The notes beneath the pieces are model-generated. The model was not told the origin of the DNA and made no database searches. It was given only the letters and a program-made list of their open reading frames with translations. From Thozetella sp. PMI_491 (Eukaryota; Ascomycota; Sordariomycetes; Chaetosphaeriales; Chaetosphaeriaceae), in contig MU270015.1 of NCBI GenBank assembly GCA_021432635.1, positions 714,155 to 778,154 on the forward strand: DNA of 64,000 nt, given 5' to 3'. Shown in pieces: positions 9,631-20,599 of this stretch. The position numbers and the translations under genes were made by a program. Each line of letters opens with the position of its first letter. Position 1 is the stretch's first letter.

Positions 9631-11838
9631 ATGCGGAGCATTGCTCTGATGTTAGCGGCGCTAGCAGCTGCTCTCCCTCTCGTATCGGCACAGTTCCCTC
9701 TACAACCCGAAGGACAGACCGTTCTCCGCTCGAAGCTCGGAGATGGCGTAACAATTAGCTATAAGAGCGTAAGAAGCCCTTCTTGAGCTACAGCCCAAGG
9801 CCATTATTTACCGGGGTTTTCTAACCCGTTCCAGCCTGGTATCTGTGAGACTACCCCGGGTGTGAAGTCGTATGCTGGCTACGTTCACCTGCCGCCGGGC
9901 ACATTGAAAGACCTCGGCAACGAGCAAGAATATCCCATAAACACGTTCTTTTGGTTCTTTGAGGCTAGGAAAGACCCCGAGAATGCGCCACTGGCGATAT
10001 GGATGAATGGCGGTCCGGGAAGCACGTCAATGCTTGGCCTTTTGGCGGAGAATGGGCCCTGCTTCGTGAACCCAGACTCTAATTCGACGACACTTAATTC
10101 TTGGTCTTGGAATAACGAAGGTGCGTACTCCTTCGGCCGCCCTACATGTAGGAAAGAAAGTCTACTGACTCTCGTGGAGTGAACATGCTCTATCTTGACC
10201 AGCCGGTCCAGGTTGGTTTCTCCTACGATGTGCTCGTGAACGGTACGCTAGATTTGGTAACTGGCAACATCACAACCCTCAGCAACGCCGAGACGACCCC
10301 AGATACAAACTCTACAACACTCCTGGGGACATTTCCTAGTCAAAACTCTAACTGGACTACCCGTGGGACGAGAAACTCGGCATTCGCGTTGTGGCATTTT
10401 GCTCAAACTTGGTTCCAAGAGTTCCCCGGTTACCAGACCAAAGACTCCCGGATCAGCATTGCGACAGAGAGCTACGGTGGTAGATACGGTCCTGCCTATA
10501 TGGCTTTTTTTGAGGAACAAAACGAGAAGATTCGGAACAAGACCTGGAAAGGCAGTGATGGCGAGCCGCAGGGTCTCATCCTTCATCTCGATACACTCCT
10601 CCTTATCAACGCCTGCGTCGATCGCCAAGTGATGTGGCCATCATATTGGAACATTGCATACAATAACACCTACGGCCTCCAGCTCATAAACGAAACCACA
10701 TATGCCGACAGTGTCGACAGTTACGAGCGCGAAGGCGGCTGCCGAGACATGATTACAACTTGCCGCACACTCTCCTCCGCCTACGACCCGGAGAACGTGG
10801 GAATCAACGCCACGGTAAATGAAGTCTGCGACGCCGCTGAAGTGTTCTGCGCGGAGATCTTGCGCTACCCCTTCTCGAGCCTCACCGGCCGCAACAATTA
10901 TGACTATGCGACCCTCAACCCCGATCCGTTTCCATACCCATTTTGGGTTGGCTACCTTAACCAGCCGCATGTTCAGGCTGCTCTGGGCGTCCCACTAAAT
11001 TTTACATCTAATTCAGACGCGGTGAGCCGCGCCTTTCGCGAAATGGGCGACTATCCCCGGCCGGGACATCTGGAAGATCTAGTGTATCTTCTTGAGGCCG
11101 GCATCAAGGTTACAATGATGTACGGAGATCGAGATTTCGCCTGTAACTGGATAGGCGGCGAGGCGATTAGCTTGGCGATCAATCACACGGGCTCAGCAGG
11201 ATTCCATGCCGCTGGATATACCGACATTCTTGCCAATGACACTTATGGAGGCGGCCAGGTGAGGCAATTTGGAAATCTATCTTTCTCGAGGGTCTATGAA
11301 GCAGGTAAGGGATCTTCGTTCTACCTCCCCAAGTTCTCTATATGATTTCGCCTAACCAAGCCGCCCGCTGCTAGGCCACGAGGTACCGTCTTACCAAGGT
11401 GAAACGTCCTATCGAATTTTCATGCGCGCACTTCAAGATCTTGATATAGCTACTGGAACGATTGATACAGCGGGGAACGAATCGTATGCAACTGAAGGCA
11501 CTTCGGACACGTGGCATATCAAGAACGAGTTGCCACCGCCGTTCTTGGATTTCTGCTACGTCTATGACTTGAGGGCGCTGTGCACCGAGGCGCAGATCGA
11601 GGCTGTCAAGAACGGCACAGCAACGATTCGAAGCTGGATTGTGGTTGATAAAAACTCGACCGAGCTATTTCCAGACGTGGTAGGGACACACAGTGATGAG
11701 ATAACAGCGGCTACTACGGAGACCGATAGGCCGGTAACATCGGAGAGTAAGATGCAAGAGGAAGCGAGCGAGGGGTATGGCCAGCGGGCTGTCTACGTGT
11801 CAGACTCTAGCAATCTGGCCCAGGTTATCCTTTCGTAG
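9631..11838 (+). CDS. Secreted S10 serine carboxypeptidase
   Basis: Four exons (9631-9768, 9835-10120, 10180-11304, 11375-11838) give 670 residues. An N-terminal signal peptide ([20 protein letters not shown]) leads into the S10 alpha/beta hydrolase fold: substrate loop WMNGGPGST, the [12 protein letters not shown] segment, the nucleophile Ser near residue 239 in [12 protein letters not shown], Asp near 459 in [16 protein letters not shown], and His near 518 in [11 protein letters not shown]. The His exon is separated by an intron and is easily missed. Many NxT/S sites fit secretion. The protein would trim C-terminal residues from peptides at acidic pH. The oxyanion loop reads GGPGST rather than the usual GGPGSS. 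The last ~70 residues are a polar, low-complexity tail; no clear GPI signal was seen. Confidence 0.92.
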
Positions 11839-13180
11839 CCACTTATATCTTCACTTGCACCTTTGCGGCGCACTGGGTTCCAACCACCGTATCCGTAACC
11901 CCTTCTGACAGTGAGAAGGTGGGGTTGCTAAGGTTAAGAATAACTCAGATTCGTAACAGAGGCCGATTTAGATAAGCTAGCTAGGTGGCTAGTCTTAGAA
12001 GCCAGAATATCATCATATGTTTGGCTCTATGTACGCTTGTTTATGGTTTATGATGAGCACTATGTATTAGGTAGCTGAAGATAAAGATAGCCCTCAGAAT
12101 AAACCAATGTTAACCAAAGTCTATCCTCGCGGGGTCGAGATCTACCAGCTCCGCATTTGGACATTGTCACCTTATTCTCGACCCTAGCGCTACCTTGTCT
12201 CGCTGCGGGGACCTAGACATCTGCTGCAACGCGAAAAGCTTCCTGGCTGAATGATAAGATAGCGGTGCGGGGATGTATCGGCCACCATCGCAAAATCAGG
12301 ATATTTATTACGTTCCACAGTCTTTGGCTCTCAAACCTAGACTTAACAACCTCGGATGTACCGCCTCATACGGTTCAACTCTCTTCAGCTATATATGCGC
12401 TGCGAACCGTTGTATAACTGAATACAGCACTGTGTAGGGCGCACTCTTCGCGTGTGTTGGCTCCTTTATTTGTTATCACTATGTTTCGAAAGCTATCTAG
12501 TTGGCTTATATTTTGTTCCAGCTCTCTTGGCAAGAGTTTGACTGCTTACCCTTTGTAGAAACCAGTACGATAGATGAGATGAAACATTTGTGATGGGGCA
12601 GGGATGATAGTATGACGCGTTGTCAATGGATGGAATTCGATGGAGGAAGGTTGAATTTTCCTAGCATTTTAATGGGGACTACTCCACGATATGAAGTAGT
12701 CTCAGTGGAGGTGGTGGAGTGAGTGGACTTGTTCCACAGCGATGTTGATCATTCCATGGCTAAGCACTAGATCCAAACAGGCGCACTAGACGGGGGCACG
12801 GAGTTGGTAATAGTATCATGGGTATTTGCCAACGCGTCCCAGACCCACAGTGTCACGGACGAAGCTGTAACCGCAAAAGGAACAAATCCCTCCCCACTTC
12901 CCGGGGAGGAGTAAATCCGACTACGCTGACCTACCTGGTCAATCTCCTCGGTACAAATAGGTAGCACTATCAGTCGATTTATAGGTTAGGGTCGTCTGCG
13001 TCGCAGCTGGCCGTCCGAACGAGTCAGTCAGGTCTTCTATGAGAACAGATTGCTCCGGTGGAGCCGGAAGTAGTACAATTCCAACTTCTTGTTTAGCTGC
13101 CATCACCTGTCCTTTTCATGTCGTGGCTTGTTATTCCATCCAGCTTCACTCGAGTGTGTCGTACCACGTTTCTTGCAGAT
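11839..13180. other. Intergenic, no supported gene
   Basis: About 1.3 kb of moderately AT-rich sequence. A 66-codon minus frame at 12767-12967 is the longest and has no recognisable features. The right part is the promoter of the P450 gene. Confidence 0.5.
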
Positions 13181-14826
13181 ATGGATTCAGTCATCAAAGA
13201 ACTACCCAGTCCCTGGTGGCTAGCAATTCCTGTCACTGTCGGCTACTTCATCTATCTCATCGTCACACAAATCTCAACCTCTTTGCAAACTCGCGAGTTT
13301 ATTCACGAGAATGGCTGTCGACCAGCAGCTAGCGAAGATGCAGCAAGAGATCCCATTATGGGGCTTGACAGGATGGCTCATGTGTTCAAGGAGGCGCGGG
13401 AGGGCCACCTTCAGGAATACTTACGCTCCAAATTCGAGAATCTCGGTCCTACATACATAAGCCGTACCCTAATGGATAGGGCTACTTTTACCATCGACTC
13501 GGAGAATGTCAAGGCCATTCTCGCGACAAACTTCAACGACTATTCGGTCCAGACGCGGGCCACTGCGTTTGGCCGGCTGATGGGGGTGGCCATCTTCTCA
13601 TCAGATGGAGACGCCTGGGTGCACTCCCGAGCGATGCTTCGGCCAAGTTTCACCAGGGACCAGGTGGCGAATCTCGATTTGACGGACAAACATATACTCG
13701 ATCTCTTGGGGGCCGTCGTCCCTGGCGCAAATGTCGACCTCAAGCCACTTCTTTTTGACTTTACCCTCGACTCAGCTACTGAATTCTTCCTCGGCCACTC
13801 GACAAACGCACTGGATAAGAATCACGAAAATGAAACTTCCAGCTTCGGTCGTGCTTTTGATGTCGCTGTTGAAGCAATATCGCGGGAAGTCCGACTTGTC
13901 CCCTTTAGCCGCTTCATGCCACACTCGAAGGAAGTCAAAGAATCCTATAGAATTTGTCGTTCACATGCTCGTAAGTTCGTCGAGGACGCCATCTCAAAAG
14001 GAAGCTTGGGGGTAGCTGAGGAAAATAAGGGCCGCCGCAACTTCATCTTGGAGCTCGCGAGTACCGGCATGAATACCGAAAAGGTAACTAACGAAGTGAT
14101 TGCATTATTGACCGCCGGGCGAGACACAACATCTGCACTTCTGAGCAACTTTTTCTTCTTGGTTGCGCGCAGGCCAGATGTTTGGTCAAATTTGAGGGCT
14201 GGGGCAACACGATTCGGCGAAGAGACGCCAAGTTACGAACAGCTGCGCGACCTCAAGTATACAAGGTGGTGTGTCAACGAGGGTATGTTACATCTTTGGG
14301 CCTTTGGATGCGTAGACCTCAGCTGATACCCACTCAAAGCTCTTCGACTTTACCCTCCTATTGCCATCAACTCCAGAACCGCCGTGCGGGATACGGTGCT
14401 TCCGCGTGGAGGAGGGAGATTAGGAGACCGGCCCCTCCATGTTCCCAAAGGAAGTAGGGTGATGTGGCATTCGTATTCGCTACATCGCCGAAAGGAAGTA
14501 TATGGGGACGATGCCCATGAGTTTCGCCCGGAACGGTGGGAGACTTTGCGGCCTTCATGGGTAAGACATTTCGCCAAGCGTTTTTCCATTGGTCACCGGC
14601 ACGCAGCTAATCGGTAATGATCTAGGACTATATTCCTTTTCACGGAGGTCCACGCATATGTCTTGGCCAGCAATATGCTCTCACAGAGACTTTTCTAGTA
14701 ATCGTTCGTTTCGCACAGGCATTCGCCCGCCTCGAGTCACGAGATTCACGACCATTTGCGGGATCAATGTCTCTGTCTCTTGCCTCGGCCAACGGGGTGC
14801 ATGTAACTTTTCATAAAGACGCTTGA
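13181..14826 (+). CDS. Cytochrome P450 (CYP52-like, fatty acid/alkane hydroxylase clan)
   Basis: Three exons (13181-14282, 14340-14560, 14626-14826) give 507 residues. A single N-terminal anchor ([18 protein letters not shown], ~12-29) precedes the catalytic domain. The I-helix AGRDTT lies at ~311-316, the K-helix ExxR at E367-R370 (spanning the first splice junction), a PERW segment ([11 protein letters not shown]) follows, and the heme loop [10 protein letters not shown] carries the Cys ligand at ~453. The [17 protein letters not shown]-helix and [26 protein letters not shown] resemble CYP52/CYP539-type microsomal enzymes that omega-hydroxylate alkanes or fatty acids. An in-frame upstream start at 13118 exists, but the ATG at 13181 places the anchor correctly. 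No reductase or cluster partners are adjacent. Confidence 0.92.
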
Positions 14827-15427
14827 TTTCACTAGAACAGTTCATGTTGGGCTCGGGATTCGCCGCAACAAATTGTCTTCATTCTGTACTGTAACAGAAG
14901 CGTCTTCGCCCTTGTCTTTGATCCCCGGATGTAGCCATATAAACACTAGGTTTCGTGGAATTAGCTGTGATTGTAGCAGACCTGCTGCGTTGATACTTGC
15001 GATAAAGATCGTTTATTATAGCTGCCTGCCTAGTGTGTTCCTTGATATCCTGTCAGTTATGCAGATCTAATTGGCCTTGAGGGGTAACTAATTATCTAGG
15101 TGCTTGTGTCTCTATGTTTCTAGAGTGTAATCGATTACATGTTCTAGATCGGCGAATGTTAAAGAGGAGGGGGGGCTTATCTATTACGAGAAGTTTGCGC
15201 CTGAGAGCTTTCATAGGTTATACCATGCACTACTATACAACATGTCAAAAAGTTCCTTACTTATACTTCCTTATCATGCATCTCAGGCAGCCTAATCTAC
15301 ATATTTATCACAGCGCACTCATGCGCATTATTTTCAGTGGCTTAGTAGCTTGACATATGTAGCTTGACTTGAGTGTGTGATTTAGTACTAGGTAGCACTT
15401 TCGACAATGTAGATAGTATCCGTTTCC
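14827..15427. other. Intergenic between convergent genes
   Basis: About 600 bp, AT-rich, at the 3' ends of two convergent genes. Nothing recognisable was seen. Confidence 0.5.
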
Positions 15428-17920
15428 TCAAAGCTCAGATAGAGCACTTCGGGCCGACAACGGGTTATTAGAATCGTAACCGGAGTCAGACTGCACCTTG
15501 CTCTCACTCGCGGTGTCTGTGGCCGTCACGCTTCCTAATAGACTATTCGCGTCATAGGGAAATCCGTCGAATATCAAGGAGAAGTCCGCATCGTTGAATT
15601 CGAAAAGCGGTAGTTCTTCGACTCCGGGAACATCGCCCATCCCTGTTTGTTGGTCTGAAGGAAGTAGAGAGAAATCAACTGGTGTCTGTGCTGCAGCATC
15701 TCGAGGGGTTATCGCCGATGGTCGTTGAGTCGAGGGGCTGTTCGGCTGGTGGATGTCCCGAAACTCGCGAAAGACATCCCTAAGGATGTCTCTGATGCGG
15801 TCGGTTGCCATTTGCCGAAGGCTTTCTTCCATAATGTTGAGATTTCTGTCTAGTGCGGGTCGTAGTTCTTGTCGCAGCCGTGAAGGGACTTCCCTAATGA
15901 TATACTGCTCACACAGTGCCAGGGATCCAAGTGAACCAGTTTCAAGGTTATGCAAATGCTCATACTCGTAGTCTAAAGCAAGATATTAGCTTTGAGATAC
16001 GACCGAGGAACGAGGCGCAAGTCAGTTGACCTACATGGAGACGGGATCTCATTTTCCAGTACGTGGGGAAAGAGAATGCTGAAAATGGCTCTCCATTTCT
16101 GGGCCTCGCTTGAGTCAGGTTGGGTCCGTTTCCGTGACTTAAGCTGTCTTTCTTGGCTGGCATCGAAGCCCTCGATCGGCTCTATCTCGCGTAATGGACA
16201 CGGATTGCTGGCTCTTTGATGGTCAAGACAGGCCTGCTCATCCTCGAAAGGTTGCCAACAGCGGCCACATCTATGCCTAGGTTGCCGATGGCGTCGATAC
16301 AGATGCTCCCTATTCCAGCATGAGTGCAAATACAGATTCTACTTCCTTGCGGTGTGGAACTTACTTGACTCGGTGAATATCACTCCAGCCTGGCCCAGGG
16401 CAATGACCCCAAGTCTTGTACTTGGCCGGGTTATACTTGAAATAAGGACAAGCAAGCTTCAGTTGCTCAATCTCCTTTCCCTTTCCGCTGCTTGTATCGT
16501 CCTGTTCGGCATCGGAAAAGTCATCATCTCCTATATTGTTTCCATTGTCCCCTATTTTTCTCTTCTTTGCTCTAGGTAGACTTCCTGAAGAACCTGTCGC
16601 GAGGCTCCGTGAGGAACCTTGTGTGTCTGAAGTATCGCTGTTGGTATTTTGGGCTGTATGTTGCCGAAGGGAGAACCATAACCGTAACTTCTCGGTGGCG
16701 TACATCACAACATTGTTAATAATACGGCTCTTCCGCTCCTCAATGAAGAGCTCCGCGCAAAAGGAGCTTCCGTCACTAAGAATAGAAGGAGACACAGAGG
16801 AGGTAGCTTCTCTAAGCCTTTCCGAAGATTCTGCTTCCATAATCGTTGCCGTCTCTGCCAGAGGAGATAATACTGAGACTGTCTCTTGCTTTGTAGAACA
16901 CCAGTCCGCATGGTCCTTCAGGGATGGCTGTATCTCCAAACTTGTGGCGTCTTCAAGCAATTGAGCTGCTTTATCTTGAAGACCGACACTGCGATATGCG
17001 CCTGCAAGTTCTTTTTTTGAGGCTACCAGGCTGGGGCTCGCCTCATCTAACATCCGCTGTTTAATAGAGACAACGCTTTCAAGAAGTTGTATGGCTTCGA
17101 ATATCTGGCCATTCGAGTTGTAAGCCCTCGCAAGCTCGTGCTGGGATGCTAAGAGGCTGGGGTGATCTTCGGCCAATCCTTGTCGTTTTATCCCGATCAC
17201 ATGCTCGAATAGCGGAACCGCTTTGTCTGCTTGGCCACATGCGTGATAGGCTCCTGCAAGCTCGTGTTGGGAGGCAAGCCGGCTAGGATTACTCTCCACT
17301 AGCACCTTCTCCTTCGTTGCTACAACGTGCTCGAGAAGCTCGACTGCTTTCTCCGGCTGGCCAATATCCCGATACGCGCCAGAAAGCTCGTGCATAGATG
17401 CCAATCGGCTCTGGTGACCATCTGGGAGGATCTTTAGTTTAATAGCCACAACCTCTTCTAGCAGCTGGGCCGCTCTAGCCACATCCCCAGAGGCTCGATA
17501 TGCACCCGCAAGTTCATGCTGTGATGCCAACCGACCCGGATGGTCCTCTTCTAGCACCCGCCGTCTCGTCGCCACAACATACTCAAACAGTTGAACTGCC
17601 TTGTCTAACTGGCCAGATGCTCGGTAAGCGGCCGCGAGCTTATGCTGTGAGGATAGCAGACTGGGGTGGTCTTCCGCTAAGTCCTGTAGCTTTCGAGCCA
17701 CGACATCCTCAAGGAGTTCAACCGTCTTCTCAGGCCGGCTGGCAGTTCGGTAACCGCCGATGAGCTCATGTTGTGATACTAGTCGATCAACTGCAGTCTC
17801 TGCAACGTCGTTATTCGCGCTTAGGACATCGGTCGCGGTGTTTCCTTCGTGGTCTGTCGACACTTCCTCGGACTCCTTGAAGGAAACTGGGGTTGTTTGG
17901 AATGCGGGCAGATTGATCAT
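15428..17920 (-). CDS. TPR-array protein fused to a C2H2-like zinc module
   Basis: Three exons (17920-16365, 16309-16035, 15972-15428) join in phase to 791 residues. Residues ~46-339 are seven consecutive 42-residue repeats of the kinesin-light-chain type (SQHELAGAYRASGQ..KAVQLLE.VVA...), with no other domain between them. After a serine-rich linker and a basic patch (RAKKRKIG) comes a zinc module that runs across two introns: LACPYFKYNP...HCPGPGW...VKEHLYRRH...CGRCWQPF...LDHQ....C, then EPIEGF and SRKRT. This module is a recurrent ascomycete C2H2-like domain. The tail is acidic and serine-rich. A nuclear or scaffold protein is plausible, with TPRs for partner binding; the precise role is unknown. 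A second gene with the same module lies at 27-29 kb. Confidence 0.8.
16904..17785 (-). repeat. 126-bp coding tandem repeat (seven TPR units)
   Basis: Within the first exon of the TPR gene, seven units of 126 bp (42 codons) follow each other with no spacer. Units 2-6 are most alike; units 1 and 7 are diverged. The period corresponds to one kinesin-light-chain-type TPR. Such arrays can expand or contract by unequal crossing-over. Confidence 0.75.
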
Positions 17921-18056
17921 CCCTTTTATGTCTGTTAGTGAATATATATATAGGCCTTTGTGGTTAGGTCAAGGGTCACGGTGGTGCGTACCAGAAGGTC
18001 CTGCACCCGCACCGCCTCGTAGCCTGGGCAAGTTCGGCATGACTGACAAGGATGAC

Positions 18057-18114
18057 TGGATTGGCCGAGGAGGGACTAGAACTCCTCGGTTTAGAGATGC
18101 AATGCAATCCAGGG
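18057..18114. repeat. Nested inverted repeat (7-bp outer and 8-bp inner stems)
   Basis: TGGATTG near 18057 pairs with CAATCCA near 18108-18114, and inside it CCGAGGAG pairs with CTCCTCGG around a 9-nt loop. An A-box-like GGCCGAG string falls inside, but the T-arm geometry does not fit a tRNA. Origin and function are unknown. Confidence 0.5.
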
Positions 18115-18254
18115 ACCTCAGCACTAAGGGATTTGGTGAGTGCTATGGGTAGCGGCATAGGTTTCAGGTAGCAAAAATCCTGCAGGTCGAAGAATTTGGC
18201 CGCCCCTCCGGAGTGCTTGATTAAAAAAAATAAGAAAAATAGGAGCCTCGTGCG

Positions 18255-18274
18255 TTTTGCGCAGCTGCGCAAAA
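18255..18274. repeat. Perfect 20-bp palindrome
   Basis: TTTTGCGCAGCTGCGCAAAA reads the same on both strands without a spacer. It is followed immediately by a 5-bp hairpin (TGGGG-ATTG-CCCCA, 18275-18288). It follows an A-rich run (about 18223-18241). It could be a binding site for a dimeric protein or a piece of a short non-autonomous element. Confidence 0.7.
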
Positions 18275-19753
18275 TGGGGATTGCCCCAAAGGAAAGTAAC
18301 TTGTACACATCGGCAGCTGTTCTCACCCAAGCTCTTCTTGCAGAACAGACACAAATTGAGAAAAACTACAATTCTCAAGAAGGCTCACAAGATATTTGGA
18401 TATAAAAGTAAGCAGGACGGCGACCATGCATGTAAACGAAGGTGTAAGTGCTTCAATTGCCCCATACCAGATCCGAAGCTACAAGTACCTGCGACATCAA
18501 ATGTTCCGATACCTAGCCCCACGACAATTGAAGCATTCCCTTTGATGGAAAATCGTAGCTCAATGTACTGGTACCGCCTCCCCTAACAGAAATCACAATG
18601 TCTGCGACAGCATTCCCGCCATCGCCCATGGAAGCCGCGGCTAGTCCTAATAAGGCGTATGCACTAATTACCTACTACACCCTGGGGACTGGTTTCACAG
18701 CCTGCATGCCAATCTTGAACGAGTCCGCTACTAACACTCCACTCCCACAGACAAAATAGTCACGTTCCTTCGTTCATGCTCGAGTATTACCTCAGCGAGG
18801 CACCAATGTTGCCGGAGAAGTTGATAAATGGTCAGCAAAAGGGGGGAAAGAGCCGAGCAACAGCCGCTAAGAAGCAAGTGCAATCTTTCGAGAGGAGCTG
18901 GATTGTCTCGCAAAGCAGCTAGCAAAAATAAGAGGTCCTTGATTGTAAAATTGCGTGGTCGAATAAGGTCCTAAGCGGTAAAACAGATAGCTAGGTCTTA
19001 TCATATTAAAGCATATAAGACTCAAGTGTCGCATTATCAACGTTAACGTCCGGTTACGAGGGTTTTAATATAGTTCAAATTCTCTTATAGAGAGGCAGTA
19101 TATCGATATACCGTATTCACCACTGTGGCTAAGATAACTCAAAAGTGACAATTCATCGTAAATGCTCGCTAAATTACAGGGCAAGAGCTTCGTATTTAAC
19201 AATTCAAATCACTAAAATATAGGGTCTTTAGTGGGGAGATTTAGCGTTTGCAGCCCTTAAAGGCATATATCATGGCCCTAGGACCGGAGCCGATTAGGTC
19301 ACGATACATACGTCCAGCTGAGTCATGCAGGTAAATATAGGCACAGCAGGTACAGTGTTTGGATATACTGCCTTTTCGGACCGATTAGTCCCTCAAAAGG
19401 GCTTTCACGGTTTGCGGGTGTAAGTCTAAATAGGTAACAAAAGTTCATTGCTTTTGAGAGACAGTGCTGACTCTCCAATCTTAAGGTGACAAAAGTCCGA
19501 CAAAAGTCCCAATCCCCACTAATCCCGGAGCGTAGCGGAGGGCAGCATATTTTACAGCTCTCGCGGACTCGTTAATTCAAATGTCCCTAGAAATCCCACC
19601 CCATTGTCCCTCCGTTCCTTCCTCCTTCCATTATTACTCGGCAGCGCCATCCTACTTAACAAGCTATTATCCGCGTCACTCACCCCGAAGCAAGGCACTC
19701 TATACAGCTTTACAAAAGGAAAAGGCCATAGAGAGACAACAAAGATCACGACC

Positions 19754-20599
19754 ATGGCAGCTCCAATCAATTCCAATGTGCCGGCCCCCGAAGGCGATCT
19801 CATTGCTCGAGGCAACTACAAACGTTCGGCTCTCGGGACCTTGATATTTATTGGCTTGCGGATGACGGAAGTGCCTCTGTCGTATCTGATCCTTAGACCA
19901 GGTGGCTTGGGAGAGTCGTTCGCGGCTAAGCTCGGCCTCTCTGTCGTATCGGATGGAGGCGCATTCCAGTCCGGTTTACCCTTCATAGACTCGTTAAGCC
20001 TACCTCTTCCTCGCCTGTTGTTATTGCTCGTATCTGCTGCAGGGGTCGCGAAGAGCGTCTTATGGGCGTCCTTCCTATCGAGGGAGCGGATGCCGCCAAA
20101 GAACGCACTCATCCTAGGTATCGCTCAGCCGCTCTCATGTGCCTTTCCAGCTCTGTTCTACTTTCCGACTGCGGCATCTGTCTGGTCTATGGGTCTGCCC
20201 AAGGTTTCCATTGCGGGTGCCGATACCCCTGTCCCAGTTACAACCATCATCGGTCCAGCTTTATTCCTCTTAGCAGTATACATTGAGTGGGCCGCCGAGT
20301 TCGAACGGCGAACGTTCAAGGACAAGGAAGGGAACGACGACAAGCTGTATACGGAAGGACTATGGAGCTGGGTCCGACATCCGAATTACGGCGCTTTTAT
20401 TGTGCAGCGCGGCCTTGTAGGGCTAATGGCCAGCGGCTTTGCAGGGGCGATCTTAAATGCCGGTTTCTTTTTCGCCAACATGGCGACACCGAATGGGGCT
20501 GTCGGATTTCAAGATAGGTATTGCGGGCAAAGATACGGCAAACAGTGGGAGGCATATAAAAGGAACGTGAAGTATCTCTTCTGGCCAGGAATATATTAA
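19754..20599 (+). CDS. Isoprenylcysteine methyltransferase-like (ICMT/DUF1295-type) membrane protein
   Basis: An intronless frame runs to TAA at 20597-20599. Starting from ATG 19754 (context GACCATGGC) it encodes 281 residues. An in-frame ATG at 19604 would add 50 residues including an extra hydrophobic segment. At least five membrane segments are visible. The C-terminal third carries the signature of phospholipid/isoprenylcysteine methyltransferases: GLWSWVRHPNYGAF, then a hydrophobic stretch and RYGKQWEAYKRNVKYLFWPGIY. In this superfamily the RHPxY motif and the C-terminal basic segment bind SAM at the endoplasmic reticulum membrane. The true substrate is unknown; a general membrane methyltransferase or reductase-like role is possible. 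Confidence in the superfamily is good, in the reaction low. Confidence 0.78.
   Translation: MAAPINSNVPAPEGDLIARGNYKRSALGTLIFIGLRMTEVPLSYLILRPGGLGESFAAKLGLSVVSDGGAFQSGLPFIDSLSLPLPRLLLLLVSAAGVAKSVLWASFLSRERMPPKNALILGIAQPLSCAFPALFYFPTAASVWSMGLPKVSIAGADTPVPVTTIIGPALFLLAVYIEWAAEFERRTFKDKEGNDDKLYTEGLWSWVRHPNYGAFIVQRGLVGLMASGFAGAILNAGFFFANMATPNGAVGFQDRYCGQRYGKQWEAYKRNVKYLFWPGIY

Larger units (their letters stand above)
17921..19753. other. Long intergenic region with palindromic segments
   Basis: About 1.8 kb without a supported gene. 18030-18330 holds an unusual cluster of inverted repeats, reported separately. 18950-19260 is AT-rich without long frames. Two overlapping plus-strand frames (18196-18405, 18257-18586) are uninterrupted but show no recognisable features. 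Two adjacent copies of an 11-bp motif, GACAAAAGTCC, lie at 19488-19509. Confidence 0.5.

Noticed and set aside
13118-13180. Upstream start for the P450
   Set aside because: The extra 21 residues precede a typical MDS...WWLAIP anchor start and add no P450-like sequence.
18050-18120. Possible tRNA or tRNA-derived element
   Set aside because: The hairpin does not fit a 5-bp T stem with a 7-nt loop, and no cloverleaf can be drawn; kept only as an inverted repeat.
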